DNA from: Yersinia canariae
Lineage (GTDB): Bacteria; Pseudomonadota; Gammaproteobacteria; Enterobacterales; Enterobacteriaceae
Assembly: GCF_009831415.1 (NCBI RefSeq)
Contig: NZ_CP043727.1
Location: 2,046,001 to 2,110,000, forward strand
DNA length: 64,000 bases
Direction: 5' to 3'
Below are positions 17,579 to 27,993 of this stretch, piece by piece. Position 1 is the first letter of the stretch; every line of letters begins with the position of its first letter. The translations under genes and the position numbers were made by a program. The notes beneath the pieces are model-generated. The model was not told where the DNA came from. It did not search any database and was given only the letters and a program-made list of their open reading frames with translations.

Positions 17579-19870
17579 TTACCACTCCCAACGCAAGCCA
17601 GCATTTACCTGCCAGTTAGTGTTGATATCTCCGCCAGAGGATTTTTCCAGATCGAGATAGAAATGAGAGTCTTTATTTTCTGTTAACTGAATATTGGTAC
17701 CAATACCATAGGTTATCCAGCTATCTTTCCCATCTTGGTTATTCACCAAAACGGTATCTTTACCCCGAACGGTGACATTACGATCACCGGCAAATTCGTG
17801 CAGCAAATCAGCTTTTAGATAAATATCATTATTGCTATTTTCCTCAAATCGATGGCCGACGCGCACCCCAGCGCGACCAATAACACTGTTAATATCATCT
17901 TGATTTACCTGCAACCCACTGTTGGTTGCGTAATTGGCCTTATTAATATGTGTGTAAACCAACTGCCCTTGCGGCTCGATGAAATTGCCACTGCTGAGTG
18001 AAAACTCACGACCATATTCCACACTCGCACTCCAGGCTCCCTGACTTGTTGCCCCATGGCCAACAGTGCCGAGTACATTCTGATAATCGAAGTTACTCTT
18101 CAAATGGCTATATTTTAATACTAAATCAACATAGTCTTGCTTCTCTGGTCGATTCCATGAGCCATAAATACTCGCACCGTAGCTTTTATTTTCACCAGAG
18201 CCTTGGTCAAAGGTTGATTTACCATTCAGATAATGGGCAGCAAAACCTTTTGTCCAGATTCCACTCTCATATTCATCTTTATTGTCATAACCTAACTGAT
18301 AAAAATTATATCGGTTTTTAAAATAACTCCCCTCATCACTTTTCATTTCACCGCCTTTATAACGCAGCCAAAGTCCATTTTCCTGCTGGTCATTTCTTAA
18401 TTCCCCCAACCGCTTATTGAGGCTATCAATTTCAATACGCGCAGTGGCAGTCGCGTAATTAACACCGGCATTTGCCATGGCGGTATCACCACCCGCGCTT
18501 AATTTTTTTTCAACACTGGTTATATACCAGTTAGTACCATACTGGCTGGCTGGGTCACCATCTCTAATATCCGAACGAAGAATAGGTTTATAGTCATAAA
18601 CATATTCGTTGTTGGCATCGATCTGATCGTAGGCTTTAAAACTGATATTATTCGCTGCATCGGCCACCCAAATATCTTCACTCAGGTCAGCAAATTTATT
18701 AACATTTAAAGCTTCAATATAGTGAGCGCCGCCGGTACTGCTGCTGACTACCTCAATAAAATCACTGCCATTCTTGCGCTGGTCATCTGTTTTACGGGTG
18801 TTCACATCAAGCAGAAAAATACCATTATTACCTTTTAGGTCATAAATCTTGATGCTCTCATTCTGGCTTTTATTCGTATGCAGATTAAAGCCATGCAGAT
18901 TTACTGTACCGCTATCCTGTAGTGTTAAGGCACTGATTTCAGCATTAACCGCATCAGGTATCCATTGGGCTTTATTCATTAAAGTTACATCCAGTGTACC
19001 TGCCCAGGTATTATTGGCTTCATCATATGTATTGGCTTCAGTACCATGCCAGTAAGAATCACTGCCGTTTAATACTGCGGTGATACGACTCCCAGTACCA
19101 AACTGACTTCCTAAGTCGAGGTTACCCAATATATTAACTTGATAACGTCCTGTTTCGTTTAGAGTTACCTGTCCGCCACGTTTACCACTAACCGCATCAC
19201 TTTTTGCTCCTCCCTCAGTATAAGACGTATTCTCTCCTAATAACTCCAAAAAGTTTTTAGCGTAAGTGTTTATATATATATCGCCATCATTCGCAGTAAT
19301 TTGTGAGCCGACTCCGGTTGCGTACAAGCCATTATTCGCGATTGATGCAGTCCCAGAGCCATTAGTATCTAATTCAACCAGTGAATTAATATAAACCTTG
19401 CCATTAATGGCCACTTTCGAGCCGTTAGATACCATTAGAGCCGTACTGTTATGATGATATTTCTCGCCACCAATTGTTAAGTTGTTGGTGTAGCTAAAAT
19501 TATTTAATGAAATGTTGTTTTCTTTATTGGCAGCTAAACCAAAAAATGCCGAATTGGAGCCGTCAGTAGTATCTTGCCCATGAATATCGATGGAGTAGTT
19601 CCCGATATCATATGTTTTTTGGCTAGTTTCTGTTTGGCCGAGATAAACTTCAAGGGGGTTGCCTGGGTTATTAACATTGGCTATTGCATTATAATTACTA
19701 TCTTCCGCCAAAGCATCTGAGAGGTTAATTGATGACGGCCCCATAGAAGTAGGCGTATAAAATATTTCTCGCTCGGAAGCGATGCTATATCCGGGCCAGA
19801 GTATATTACTAATGAGTAACGATAATAATAATGGTTTAAATGAGTTATATGTGGTTCTTAAAGAATACAT
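17579..19870 (-). CDS. Autotransporter protein, pertactin-like passenger
   Basis: A 763-residue type Va autotransporter. A signal sequence (MYSLRTTYNSFKPLLLSLL, ending near SIAS) precedes a passenger of roughly residues 30-490 with beta-helix composition (many Asn, Gly, Ser, with NGSGTASIANNGLYATG-like rungs). The C-terminal domain from about residue 495 (ENGLWLRYKGGEMKSDEG) is the 12-stranded barrel and ends in LRWEW. No protease motif (GDSGS) is visible, so an adhesin or structural role is more likely. The passenger is unrelated to the repeats of the autotransporter at 9062. It is monocistronic with its own terminator. Confidence 0.87.
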   Translation of the reverse strand: MYSLRTTYNSFKPLLLSLLISNILWPGYSIASEREIFYTPTSMGPSSINLSDALAEDSNYNAIANVNNPGNPLEVYLGQTETSQKTYDIGNYSIDIHGQDTTDGSNSAFFGLAANKENNISLNNFSYTNNLTIGGEKYHHNSTALMVSNGSKVAINGKVYINSLVELDTNGSGTASIANNGLYATGVGSQITANDGDIYINTYAKNFLELLGENTSYTEGGAKSDAVSGKRGGQVTLNETGRYQVNILGNLDLGSQFGTGSRITAVLNGSDSYWHGTEANTYDEANNTWAGTLDVTLMNKAQWIPDAVNAEISALTLQDSGTVNLHGFNLHTNKSQNESIKIYDLKGNNGIFLLDVNTRKTDDQRKNGSDFIEVVSSSTGGAHYIEALNVNKFADLSEDIWVADAANNISFKAYDQIDANNEYVYDYKPILRSDIRDGDPASQYGTNWYITSVEKKLSAGGDTAMANAGVNYATATARIEIDSLNKRLGELRNDQQENGLWLRYKGGEMKSDEGSYFKNRYNFYQLGYDNKDEYESGIWTKGFAAHYLNGKSTFDQGSGENKSYGASIYGSWNRPEKQDYVDLVLKYSHLKSNFDYQNVLGTVGHGATSQGAWSASVEYGREFSLSSGNFIEPQGQLVYTHINKANYATNSGLQVNQDDINSVIGRAGVRVGHRFEENSNNDIYLKADLLHEFAGDRNVTVRGKDTVLVNNQDGKDSWITYGIGTNIQLTENKDSHFYLDLEKSSGGDINTNWQVNAGLRWEW

Positions 19871-20637
19871 ATTTATAAGCTCCTGATTGAAAGAATATAA
19901 ATAGGCACAATAACTTTGTCACTTAGATGATATTATCCTAATAAGTTGCATTACATATGCGGTTTTAATTTTGAGAAGATAGAGAAAATATGTCAATACA
20001 TAATGGTATAGAGAATACCTAACTTTACATAGTGATTATATTTGTTGTAATTGTAACTAGATTAGCAGGCTAATTATTGTTATTTATAATTAATTTAAGG
20101 TTGAGTTAAGGCATATTACTGGTTGTTGTTTGCGTGTTAATGTTATGTGGCTGTGGTTGCTTTAAGTGATGGCAATATGTTGCAATATATGATTCTATTT
20201 CAAATGTGATGACTTAATTCTTAATATTTATCATTAAAATCTGTATCCGAGAGTCTTTGAGTATGCGGGTTAGCACAGCCACAAGTTCAGTCTCGATAAA
20301 CAGAATAATGCATTAGTGCAGAGGAAATTATAAGCATCATCACCGATGATGATGTAATCTAATTCATTATTGAGAATTACTATTGTTTAGCTGCTGTTTA
20401 AATTTGATCGGGCACTATTTAGCTAGGAATCGCACATATTGCTTCGAAGGATCGATGATGAAAGTAATCAGCCTCGCAACATCTTTAATATTTAAGTATA
20501 TCTACCTGCATTGGCAGAAGATGTCTATAAAGCACCCATTAGCTAAATGTGTAGCCAACTATCAATAAGCCTTTTACTCCCTGAAATATACTGTGCTATT
20601 TAGTCTGTATTATTCAAGTTTCAACTAAGGTATTTTT

Positions 20638-21000
20638 ATGAAAAATCACTCATTAGCAATTTTTGCTACATTGGTATTATCTGGCTGTGCCACAAAATGG
20701 GAGCCATTAAATAATCCAACGCTAACTCTCCAAGAAGCAAAGAAACTTTGTCATATGGATGCGTTAGCTCAATATCCAGTCAGAAATGAGGTAGCTACGA
20801 GAAGTGTTCAACAACCAACATTTTCAAAGTGTAATAAAAAAGACGATGATTGCTATAGCAATGGCTACAAATACGAGAAAGTCTTTGGTATTGAAAGTTA
20901 CACCATGGATGTTAACGAAAATAGTAGAAACAGTGTATTTTTGGCCTGTATGGGACAACATGGATGGAAAAAGCTAAGTTTGTTAGAAGAGTATTTCTGA
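20638..21000 (+). CDS. Small lipoprotein, function unknown
   Basis: A 120-residue lipoprotein with a short signal and lipobox LSGC (lipidation Cys at residue 17, followed by ATKW). The mature part has paired Cys (SKCNKKDDDC and LACMGQHGW) that could form disulfides. The pattern TLQEAKKLC and the final CMGQHGWKK recall small phage or plasmid lipoproteins with a conserved CMxxxGW end, though I cannot name a family. It stands alone. The 767 bp upstream (19871-20637) are AT-rich with only a small CATCATCACCGATGATGATG hairpin and no supported gene. Confidence 0.75.
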   Translation: MKNHSLAIFATLVLSGCATKWEPLNNPTLTLQEAKKLCHMDALAQYPVRNEVATRSVQQPTFSKCNKKDDDCYSNGYKYEKVFGIESYTMDVNENSRNSVFLACMGQHGWKKLSLLEEYF

Positions 21001-21217
21001 AGCGCCCGCAATCAAATTTGTTATGTCGCATAAAGTCATAAGAATCCTCGCGACTGATCCAAGCAACAATTATATGTCAATGACGCTGGGTTCAACCAAC
21101 AGTGGCTCATCGCCAGCAGAAATGTTGCCAGTGTGCCTTTTGACTTCCTTTATCTGTCGCGGTGATTAATATAGTGCGGATGAGATACTTTTATCCTTTG
21201 TCCTTGATTTTATAAGG

Positions 21218-21334
21218 CTAAAACATCTCTGCATTATTCCACCAATGCACAAACCACACAGCTAATATCCCAATATAAAAAGCACTCAGGATAGTTGCAA
21301 CAATCAGAATGATGATCACCAAATAAGTCTTCAT
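21218..21334 (-). CDS. Single-span membrane microprotein, 38 aa
   Basis: A 38-residue protein starting MKTYLVIIILIVATIL, with one long hydrophobic helix and a tail VHWWNNAEMF. An excellent Shine-Dalgarno (AAGGAGAGGGA) lies directly before the ATG at 21334, which strongly favours translation. It resembles in type the single-span small proteins of E. coli that regulate membrane transporters or sensors, but I do not recognise the sequence. It is isolated; 21335-21981 shows no further gene. Confidence 0.65.
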   Translation of the reverse strand: MKTYLVIIILIVATILSAFYIGILAVWFVHWWNNAEMF

Positions 21335-21981
21335 TCCCTCTCCTTGAGCTATCTATAAACGGGTAGTGAAGATGTTCAAATGACTTTACTGACCCAGTTC
21401 GCTATCGATTCATGATACATGCTTGGTGTATGGAATACCTATGATTACCTCAATAGTCAGGGTAATAGGAATTACATAAGAATTTGTCCATTCTCCCATT
21501 CAGGGTTAAAACGCAGCTTTTTCTGATTTATTTGCCACCAACTTCTCTGTGCTATTTAAATCAATGAGACCACTGGAATAAGGGCATCCAGGCTGCTAGG
21601 GGCTTTTATCTTCCGTGGGAATTTGGGGTCAATATCCATGTAGGCTCCATATACTATTCAAACGAAGGCAGAGCTTTAACATTAAACATCAGGATACTGA
21701 GTGAGTTGCGGCTAATTTAATCATAGCGGGTTTCGCCTACAGCATAGGAAAAATATTAAGCTAATTATCTTGTAGTGACGTGACGGAAATAAAACAGGTA
21801 TCTGCTACGCCTCTCTGTTTTAGAATCATCGTTGGCGGTTGATTGCTAACCACGCGATTTTCAATATATCCGTAACCCTAACTTAGTAGGGGAAACTGCC
21901 TACATCCTATGTCTTAATACATAATTACTATAGAATCGACAGAGTGACAAATGTGACGAGATATATTTGAGGACATAAAGC

Positions 21982-23022
21982 ATGGTTGCTAAATTTACTA
22001 TGGAAAACATTGTCGGACTGGTTTTGGTCATCAGCTGTGTCATTGCGTTATTAATTGTCTCGATATGGGGAATGAGGCGGCACCGTTCCCGTTACAGTTT
22101 CATCTTAGAATTTGTAAGCTTCCTGCTGTGGTCTGTAATGGTGATTGTGGTGGGGAGAATCATCAATAATACCTTAGCAGATATAAAGGTAAACTTCGTC
22201 ACTCCTAAGACGGTTAACTTTTTCTGTATGTCATTAATTTTATTAATGTTAATACGGAAGATGTTTAGGTTATTTGATGTGCTGGAAAAACGTCAGGTGG
22301 CAAAAGGGAGTGATATCACTAGCGCTAAAATTATATCGCGCATGCTAAAAATCATGCTCGTGGTGGCGGTGGTTCTGCTTTATGGTGAGCATCTTGGCAT
22401 GAGTTTTTCAGGGCTGGTTACTTTTGGTGGTATTGGTGGTCTTGCTGTCGGTCTGGCTGGAAAAGATATTTTGAGTAATTTCTTTTCGGGTGTGATGCTT
22501 TATTTTGATCGCCCTTTTAATATCGGAGACTGGATACGTTTGCCAGATCGCCACATCGAAGGGGTTGTTGTTGAAATAGGTTGGCGGCTGACAAAAATAA
22601 TGACATTTGAAAACCGCCCACTGTATGTTCCCAACTCCATGTTTACAGATATTAGTGTTGAAAATCCGGGTCGCATGACAAACCGTAGAATAAAAACCAC
22701 AATTGGGCTGCGTTATGAGGACGCGGACAAAATCGGAACTATTGTGAATGAGATGCACAATTTTTTAGCCAATAATGATGATATCGATCACCAGCAGACC
22801 TTATTGGTGTATTTCAATGGATTTGGCGATTCTTCCCTTAATATCATGGTCTATTGCTTTACTAAGACGAAAGTCTGGGCTGAATGGTTATCTATTCAGC
22901 AAGCCTGTTATTTGAAATTTATCGATATAGTGCATAAGCATGGTGCTGATCTTGCTTTCCCCAGCCGTACGCTTTATATCGAAAATAGTGAGGAGTCGCC
23001 GAACATTTCGTCAGTACAGTAA
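21982..23022 (+). CDS. ynaI: MscS-family mechanosensitive channel YnaI
   Basis: A low-conductance mechanosensitive channel of the inner membrane that opens under osmotic downshock. The 346 residues start with several transmembrane helices, then the pore helix region ([20 protein letters not shown]), the MscS beta domain ([16 protein letters not shown]) and the cytosolic cage ([27 protein letters not shown]). These segments match E. coli YnaI closely, including overall length (343). GAGGA precedes the ATG. Single gene, followed after 149 bp by the acyltransferase. Confidence 0.93.
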   Translation: MVAKFTMENIVGLVLVISCVIALLIVSIWGMRRHRSRYSFILEFVSFLLWSVMVIVVGRIINNTLADIKVNFVTPKTVNFFCMSLILLMLIRKMFRLFDVLEKRQVAKGSDITSAKIISRMLKIMLVVAVVLLYGEHLGMSFSGLVTFGGIGGLAVGLAGKDILSNFFSGVMLYFDRPFNIGDWIRLPDRHIEGVVVEIGWRLTKIMTFENRPLYVPNSMFTDISVENPGRMTNRRIKTTIGLRYEDADKIGTIVNEMHNFLANNDDIDHQQTLLVYFNGFGDSSLNIMVYCFTKTKVWAEWLSIQQACYLKFIDIVHKHGADLAFPSRTLYIENSEESPNISSVQ

Positions 23023-23171
23023 TTCTGATAGTATAAATTAACAATAAAGCGGAACACAAAAATGCTGATGCTCCATCCTCGAATAGCTAAAAGCAGTGGT
23101 TATCTGAACGTGTAATCACTGCCACGAAATTAAAACGTTCCGTGGCTTTCTTTAATTGGAAGGAAAAAGTC

Positions 23172-23801
23172 ATGAAAAATAAACACTGGTCACAGGTGGA
23201 GTACCTCCATCTTACTGTGAAGAATCCGAATATTCTGATCACCGGTCAGCATAGTTACTACAGTGACTGTTGGGATGACGGATTTGAAAATTCGGTGGTT
23301 CGTTATCTCCATGGAGACCACGTTAGCCAGCAATGGGAACCGCTGGGTCATATTGATCAACTTATTATCGGCGATTATGTCTGTATTGGGGCAGAAGCTG
23401 TGATATTAATGGGTGGGAATCATAATCATTGTATTGATTTTATTAGTCTTTATCCTTTTATGAGTAGAGTGAAAAACTCTTATCAATCCAGAGGGGATAC
23501 TGTACTGAACGATGGTTGTTGGTTGGGTATGCGTTGTATGATTATGCCCGGTATTACCGTCGGCGAGGGGGCAGTTATTGCCGCGGGGAGTGTTGTCACA
23601 AAAGATATACCTCCGTATGCCGTCGCTGGGGGCAACCCGGCTCGGGTGATAAAATATCGTTTCTCTGAAGAAGTCATCACGAGAGTTATAAGGTTACAGA
23701 TTTATAAACGACCGGATGATGAAATAGAAAAATTGATACCATTAATCAGTTCTGACGATATTTTGGCACTGGAAACAGCCTTGGCTGAGCTAAGTGAGTA
23801 A
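23172..23801 (+). CDS. CatB/Vat-type xenobiotic acyltransferase
   Basis: A 209-residue left-handed beta-helix acetyltransferase of the CatB/VatD (XAT) class, which O-acetylates antibiotics or unknown hydroxyl compounds from acetyl-CoA. Hexapeptide repeats are visible (IIGDYVCIGAEAVILMGG; VLNDGCWLGMRCMIMPGITVG), with the catalytic-type His in GGNHNHCID and the acceptor-loop segment SLYPF. The terminal GGNPARVIKYRFSEE is typical. The ATG at 23172 follows AAGGA. Chromosomal XATs of this kind are common and often do not confer clinical chloramphenicol resistance, so substrate is left open. Confidence 0.85.
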   Translation: MKNKHWSQVEYLHLTVKNPNILITGQHSYYSDCWDDGFENSVVRYLHGDHVSQQWEPLGHIDQLIIGDYVCIGAEAVILMGGNHNHCIDFISLYPFMSRVKNSYQSRGDTVLNDGCWLGMRCMIMPGITVGEGAVIAAGSVVTKDIPPYAVAGGNPARVIKYRFSEEVITRVIRLQIYKRPDDEIEKLIPLISSDDILALETALAELSE

Positions 23802-23995
23802 ATAGCGTGAGAAAAATGAAAAGGTGATAAGGATACATTTTCAAATGGCAGAGGGCTATCTTGCCATGATAGATATTCGCCTTGACATGGATCCAGAAAA
23901 AGAAAAATCAAATTTTTATAAAAAAGTGTTGGTGCGGCCGCAAAATAGGGATTAGTGTGATAAAAGTCGGTTTTGCAATAGCGCTTATCCAATGA

Positions 23996-24023
23996 AATAA
24001 ACCTCGCTTAGCGGGGTTTATTC
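23996..24023 (+). terminator. Intrinsic terminator after the acyltransferase gene
   Basis: AATAAACCTCGC and GCGGGGTTTATT form a 12-bp stem (one G-U) around TTA. It lies about 195 bp after the acyltransferase stop; the stretch between shows no gene. Confidence 0.6.
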
Positions 24024-24292
24024 GTTATTGAATCGATGTGTTCATCTTTATTTTAATCACAGCTCTCGGTGCGCGTTATCTCATTGAATAACATGAGAGA
24101 TACCGGTATGAGCAATATTGCATCTAAACCCCATTATTGATTGCCCGGTGGAGAGGAGTCAGTATTCACGCAAATAAGATAGCAAGTCATAGGTTATTTC
24201 ACTGATATTGACTTGGTGAAGTAACCTCGTAAGAAAACAGAAACCTAAGTATGCACAGTCGCGAAATATCGCTGACGGTGTGACTTCCTCAG

Positions 24293-24325
24293 AAGCCTAT
24301 GATTAATTTCTAGGCTTTTTTTTTG
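24293..24325 (+). terminator. Orphan intrinsic terminator in the lipase leader
   Basis: AAGCCTA (24293-24299) pairs with TAGGCTT (24311-24317), and the run continues to nine T. No gene precedes it after the terminator at 23996, so it either ends a small RNA coming from about 24060-24290 or acts as a leader attenuator for the lipase gene that starts 26 bp later. Confidence 0.65.
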
Positions 24326-24350
24326 TTCAATTAAAAGGTGTTTATTAATT

Positions 24351-25235
24351 ATGACTATCAATTCAACTTTGAAATACCCAGTAGTGTTAGTTCATGGCTT
24401 ATTAGGATTTGATAAAATAGCCGGAATTTATCCTTATTTTTATGGTGTTGAGGAATCACTGAAAAAAGCAGGCGCAGAAGTATTTGTCGCCACAATTTCT
24501 GCGACGAACAGTAACGAAGTCCGTGGCGAGCAGCTAGTTAAATTTGTCAAACAAGTCATGGTAAAAACGGGCGCGAAAAAAGTTAATCTTATTGGTCACA
24601 GTCAGGGGCCATTGGCCTGCCGTTATGTTGCTGCAACTCACCCAGAGCTTGTGGCTTCTGTCACCTCAGTTAATGGAGTAAACCATGGTTCGGAAATTGC
24701 TGATCTGGTGCGCTCGGCGCTAACTCCTGATCGCCTTCCTGAACAGATTATTAACATTATCATGTCAACATTTGGAGCCTTTATTTCTCTACTGAGTGGT
24801 AAGCCTTTCTTGCCACAGGATTTCATGGAGTCTATCAATGCTCTGACGACGGAAAATGTCGCTAATTTTAATGTTCAATATCCTCAGGGATTACCTGAAG
24901 TTTGGGGTGGTGAGGGGAAAGAGTTTGACAATGGGGTTTACTATTATTCGTGGGGAGGCGTTCTGGGCTATAACCCACTCACTGAAGGGTTGAATAACCT
25001 TGATCCATTGCACCATTCTCTGGTTGCATTATCCCTATTATTCACTAAAGAACGCGACCAGAATGATGGTCTGGTCGGGCGATATAGCATGCACTTAGGT
25101 AAAGTTATTCGTTCGGATTATAAATTAGATCATGTAGATGCAATTAATCAAACTGCTGGGATGGTGAGTAGCGATATAGATCCCGTTGCACTGTATGTAA
25201 ATCATATTGAGCTTTTAAGGTCAAAAGGCCTTTAA
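24351..25235 (+). CDS. Triacylglycerol lipase, family I.1 (Proteus type)
   Basis: An alpha/beta hydrolase of 294 residues. The N-terminal [13 protein letters not shown] is the oxyanion-hole segment, Ser84 in GHSQGP is the nucleophile, Asp is in QNDGLVG and His in DHVDAINQ. There is no signal peptide and no foldase gene nearby, matching the short foldase-independent Proteus/Photorhabdus-like lipases rather than Pseudomonas LipA. Export, if any, would need another route. The upstream orphan terminator may control it, and a hairpin at 25329-25359 follows. Confidence 0.88.
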   Translation: MTINSTLKYPVVLVHGLLGFDKIAGIYPYFYGVEESLKKAGAEVFVATISATNSNEVRGEQLVKFVKQVMVKTGAKKVNLIGHSQGPLACRYVAATHPELVASVTSVNGVNHGSEIADLVRSALTPDRLPEQIINIIMSTFGAFISLLSGKPFLPQDFMESINALTTENVANFNVQYPQGLPEVWGGEGKEFDNGVYYYSWGGVLGYNPLTEGLNNLDPLHHSLVALSLLFTKERDQNDGLVGRYSMHLGKVIRSDYKLDHVDAINQTAGMVSSDIDPVALYVNHIELLRSKGL

Positions 25236-25328
25236 ATATCTCCCCTTTCTTTCACCGGAGGGGAATTAAGAGCTTTGTCCTCATCATCATGAAAGGGACT
25301 TAATGAGGCACTGTAGATAATACATAAT

Positions 25329-25359
25329 AAAGCCACTTGCTTACTGGGCCAGTGGCTTT
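25329..25359. terminator. Hairpin between lipase and uspF
   Basis: AAAGCCACT (25329-25337) and AGTGGCTTT (25351-25359) form a 9-bp stem between two convergent genes. T-runs on both sides are short; probably a bidirectional terminator. Confidence 0.6.
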
Positions 25360-25407
25360 CTATTTATGTTCCATCATTCAGGTTAACGTGAGTTACTCAC
25401 AGAATTC

Positions 25408-25845
25408 CTAACGAACGACAAGAACGGAGCACTTTGCGTGACGGACTACTGCTGCTGCAGTTGAACCCAGTAAATAAGTCATAATATCGGGTCGGTGTGA
25501 AGCAATGACAATTAAGTCGGCTCGGATGGAATCGGCTAGTCTCAGTATCTCGTCTTTTGGCGAGCCGGAGACAATGTGTTTTTTGATTCTCTCTTCAGGG
25601 ATATCAAATTTATCAATAATTTCAGAAAATTTTGATAGCGCTTCGTTTTTAATCTGCTCTTGGCTAGGAGCTTCACCGGAGTAGGCTAAACCTAGAGAAG
25701 CGTAATAGGGGAACGCCGGAATGACTGTGAGAAAATGAACGTGAGCGACATCAGTTATATTCGCCTGCGTTTCAACATGCGAAATGAGTTGTTGGGTAAA
25801 CTCAGGATCTGAGATGTCTATAGGTACCAAAATAGAGTGATACAT
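25408..25845 (-). CDS. uspF: Universal stress protein F
   Basis: A 145-residue UspA-fold protein of the UspF/UspG type. The N-terminal [11 protein letters not shown] and C-terminal [21 protein letters not shown] carry the ATP-binding glycine/serine loop. Family members bind ATP and influence stress tolerance, adhesion and motility. AGGAGG precedes the ATG. It overlaps by 44 bp a questionable small frame upstream (25802-25990) and lies downstream of the GhoT/OrtT-like gene on the same strand. Confidence 0.9.
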   Translation of the reverse strand: MYHSILVPIDISDPEFTQQLISHVETQANITDVAHVHFLTVIPAFPYYASLGLAYSGEAPSQEQIKNEALSKFSEIIDKFDIPEERIKKHIVSGSPKDEILRLADSIRADLIVIASHRPDIMTYLLGSTAAAVVRHAKCSVLVVR

Positions 25846-25990
25846 ACATCCTCCTATTTGTTTTATGACCCATATTCACTATAGCTGTTAATCTCCAGTA
25901 ATGTTGTGCGATGAATATCAAAACTGGCCAGGTGACAGCTATTACTCCCAATACGCGAGTGAGAATGCCGACATTATCGGTGCAGATCAT
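25802..25990 (-). CDS. Doubtful small membrane ORF between ortT-like gene and uspF
   Basis: A 62-codon frame in the same reading frame as, and directly after, the stop of the GhoT/OrtT-like gene. It contains one hydrophobic segment, [19 protein letters not shown], whose R-L-TWP pattern echoes the C-terminus of the upstream toxin. There is no Shine-Dalgarno at its ATG, and it runs 44 bp into uspF. It may be a decayed duplicate, a translational extension or chance. Confidence 0.25.
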   Translation of the reverse strand: MICTDNVGILTRVLGVIAVTWPVLIFIAQHYWRLTAIVNMGHKTNRRMYVSLYFGTYRHLRS

Positions 25991-26020
25991 CGTAGGCAAA
26001 TATTTTAGCCGGTATTTTAA

Positions 26021-26197
26021 TCAAAACATAGAGAGCAGTAAGGCGACAGGCAGACTCAAGGGCCAGGTTATGCCGATAAGAAGTGATGATAATGCCCTTA
26101 CGACCCAACTCTGGTCGCGGGTTAGGGGAAAGATGATGCAGGTAGAGGCAATAATGCCAATCAAGTAAATCCAGAGCAGAATACATCCGACATTCAT
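26021..26197 (-). CDS. GhoT/OrtT-family small membrane toxin, 58 aa
   Basis: A 58-residue protein starting MNVGCILLWIYLIG with two hydrophobic segments and the C-terminal signature LIGITWPLSLPVALL ending SMF. E. coli GhoT (57 aa) ends in LVGITWPMSLPVALL followed by FSLF, and OrtT is very similar, so family membership is convincing. These proteins insert in the inner membrane, lower proton motive force and ATP, and slow growth. AAGGA precedes the ATG at 26197. No ghoS-like antitoxin gene lies upstream, so it resembles the orphan OrtT more than a GhoST pair. It lies between ampC and uspF. Confidence 0.85.
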   Translation of the reverse strand: MNVGCILLWIYLIGIIASTCIIFPLTRDQSWVVRALSSLLIGITWPLSLPVALLLSMF

Positions 26198-26307
26198 GGG
26201 GCAATTTTCCTTCTCGATGAAAGGCCCTATTACTGTAAATATTGATCTTGATGGTTCAGTAACCTTGAACTTTGCTTATGGTATCTAAGCAGTAAAAAAT
26301 ATCATCA

Positions 26308-26336
26308 TAAACCCCGGCTATTACCGGGGTTTTTTA
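26308..26336 (+). terminator. Intrinsic terminator, plus-strand orientation, opposite ampC/ortT-like genes
   Basis: AAACCCCGG (26309-26317) pairs with CCGGGGTTT (26324-26332) followed by a run of T. The T-run favours the plus strand, yet no recognised plus-strand gene ends here; the only candidate is a 30-codon frame at 26196-26288. On the minus strand the hairpin may still limit read-through from ampC. Confidence 0.6.
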
Positions 26337-26413
26337 TTTATTGATGACTCATCGTGGCGAGTTAATTAAAGTCCGACCTCATTGATTTCTCGGCAAGATC
26401 TTCAACGGTACTA

Positions 26414-27598
<1,185 letters not shown>

Positions 27599-27993
27599 TT
27601 ATTAAATAATAGACAGTAATTTCTGTCTATATCCACTGTAGTCAGTACGTTATTCCATCATTGGACGTCACAGTGTAGTGCATCGGTAATAGAAATACTG
27701 ACCTTGAATCACAATATAATGGAGGTGTTGGATTTGATGCCAGTCATTTTTTTAAGGGAAGGTAAGTGCGATTTTGAAATAGAGAAAACAATGAAGGCTA
27801 CGGAATTTCCACAGTATTTATCTGGGTATGACTGTATTTAATAATGACTGTGCAATATTGAGTTTCAATAGCAGCGCTAGCCCCGACGCCTAATGGCTAT
27901 CTGTGATGTCGGTATGACTTCGCTATTTCTCTGCTAAGCAGTCCTGTAGGATTCGTAACCTAACGTGGTATAGTCCAATTTTTACGGAAAATT

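Noticed and set aside
20335..20353. CATCATCACCGATGATGATG hairpin as a terminator
   Set aside because: No T-run on either strand and no gene ending nearby.
20383..20568. Plus-strand 61-codon frame MFSCCLNLIGHYL...
   Set aside because: No ribosome site, and composition like translated AT-rich noncoding DNA.
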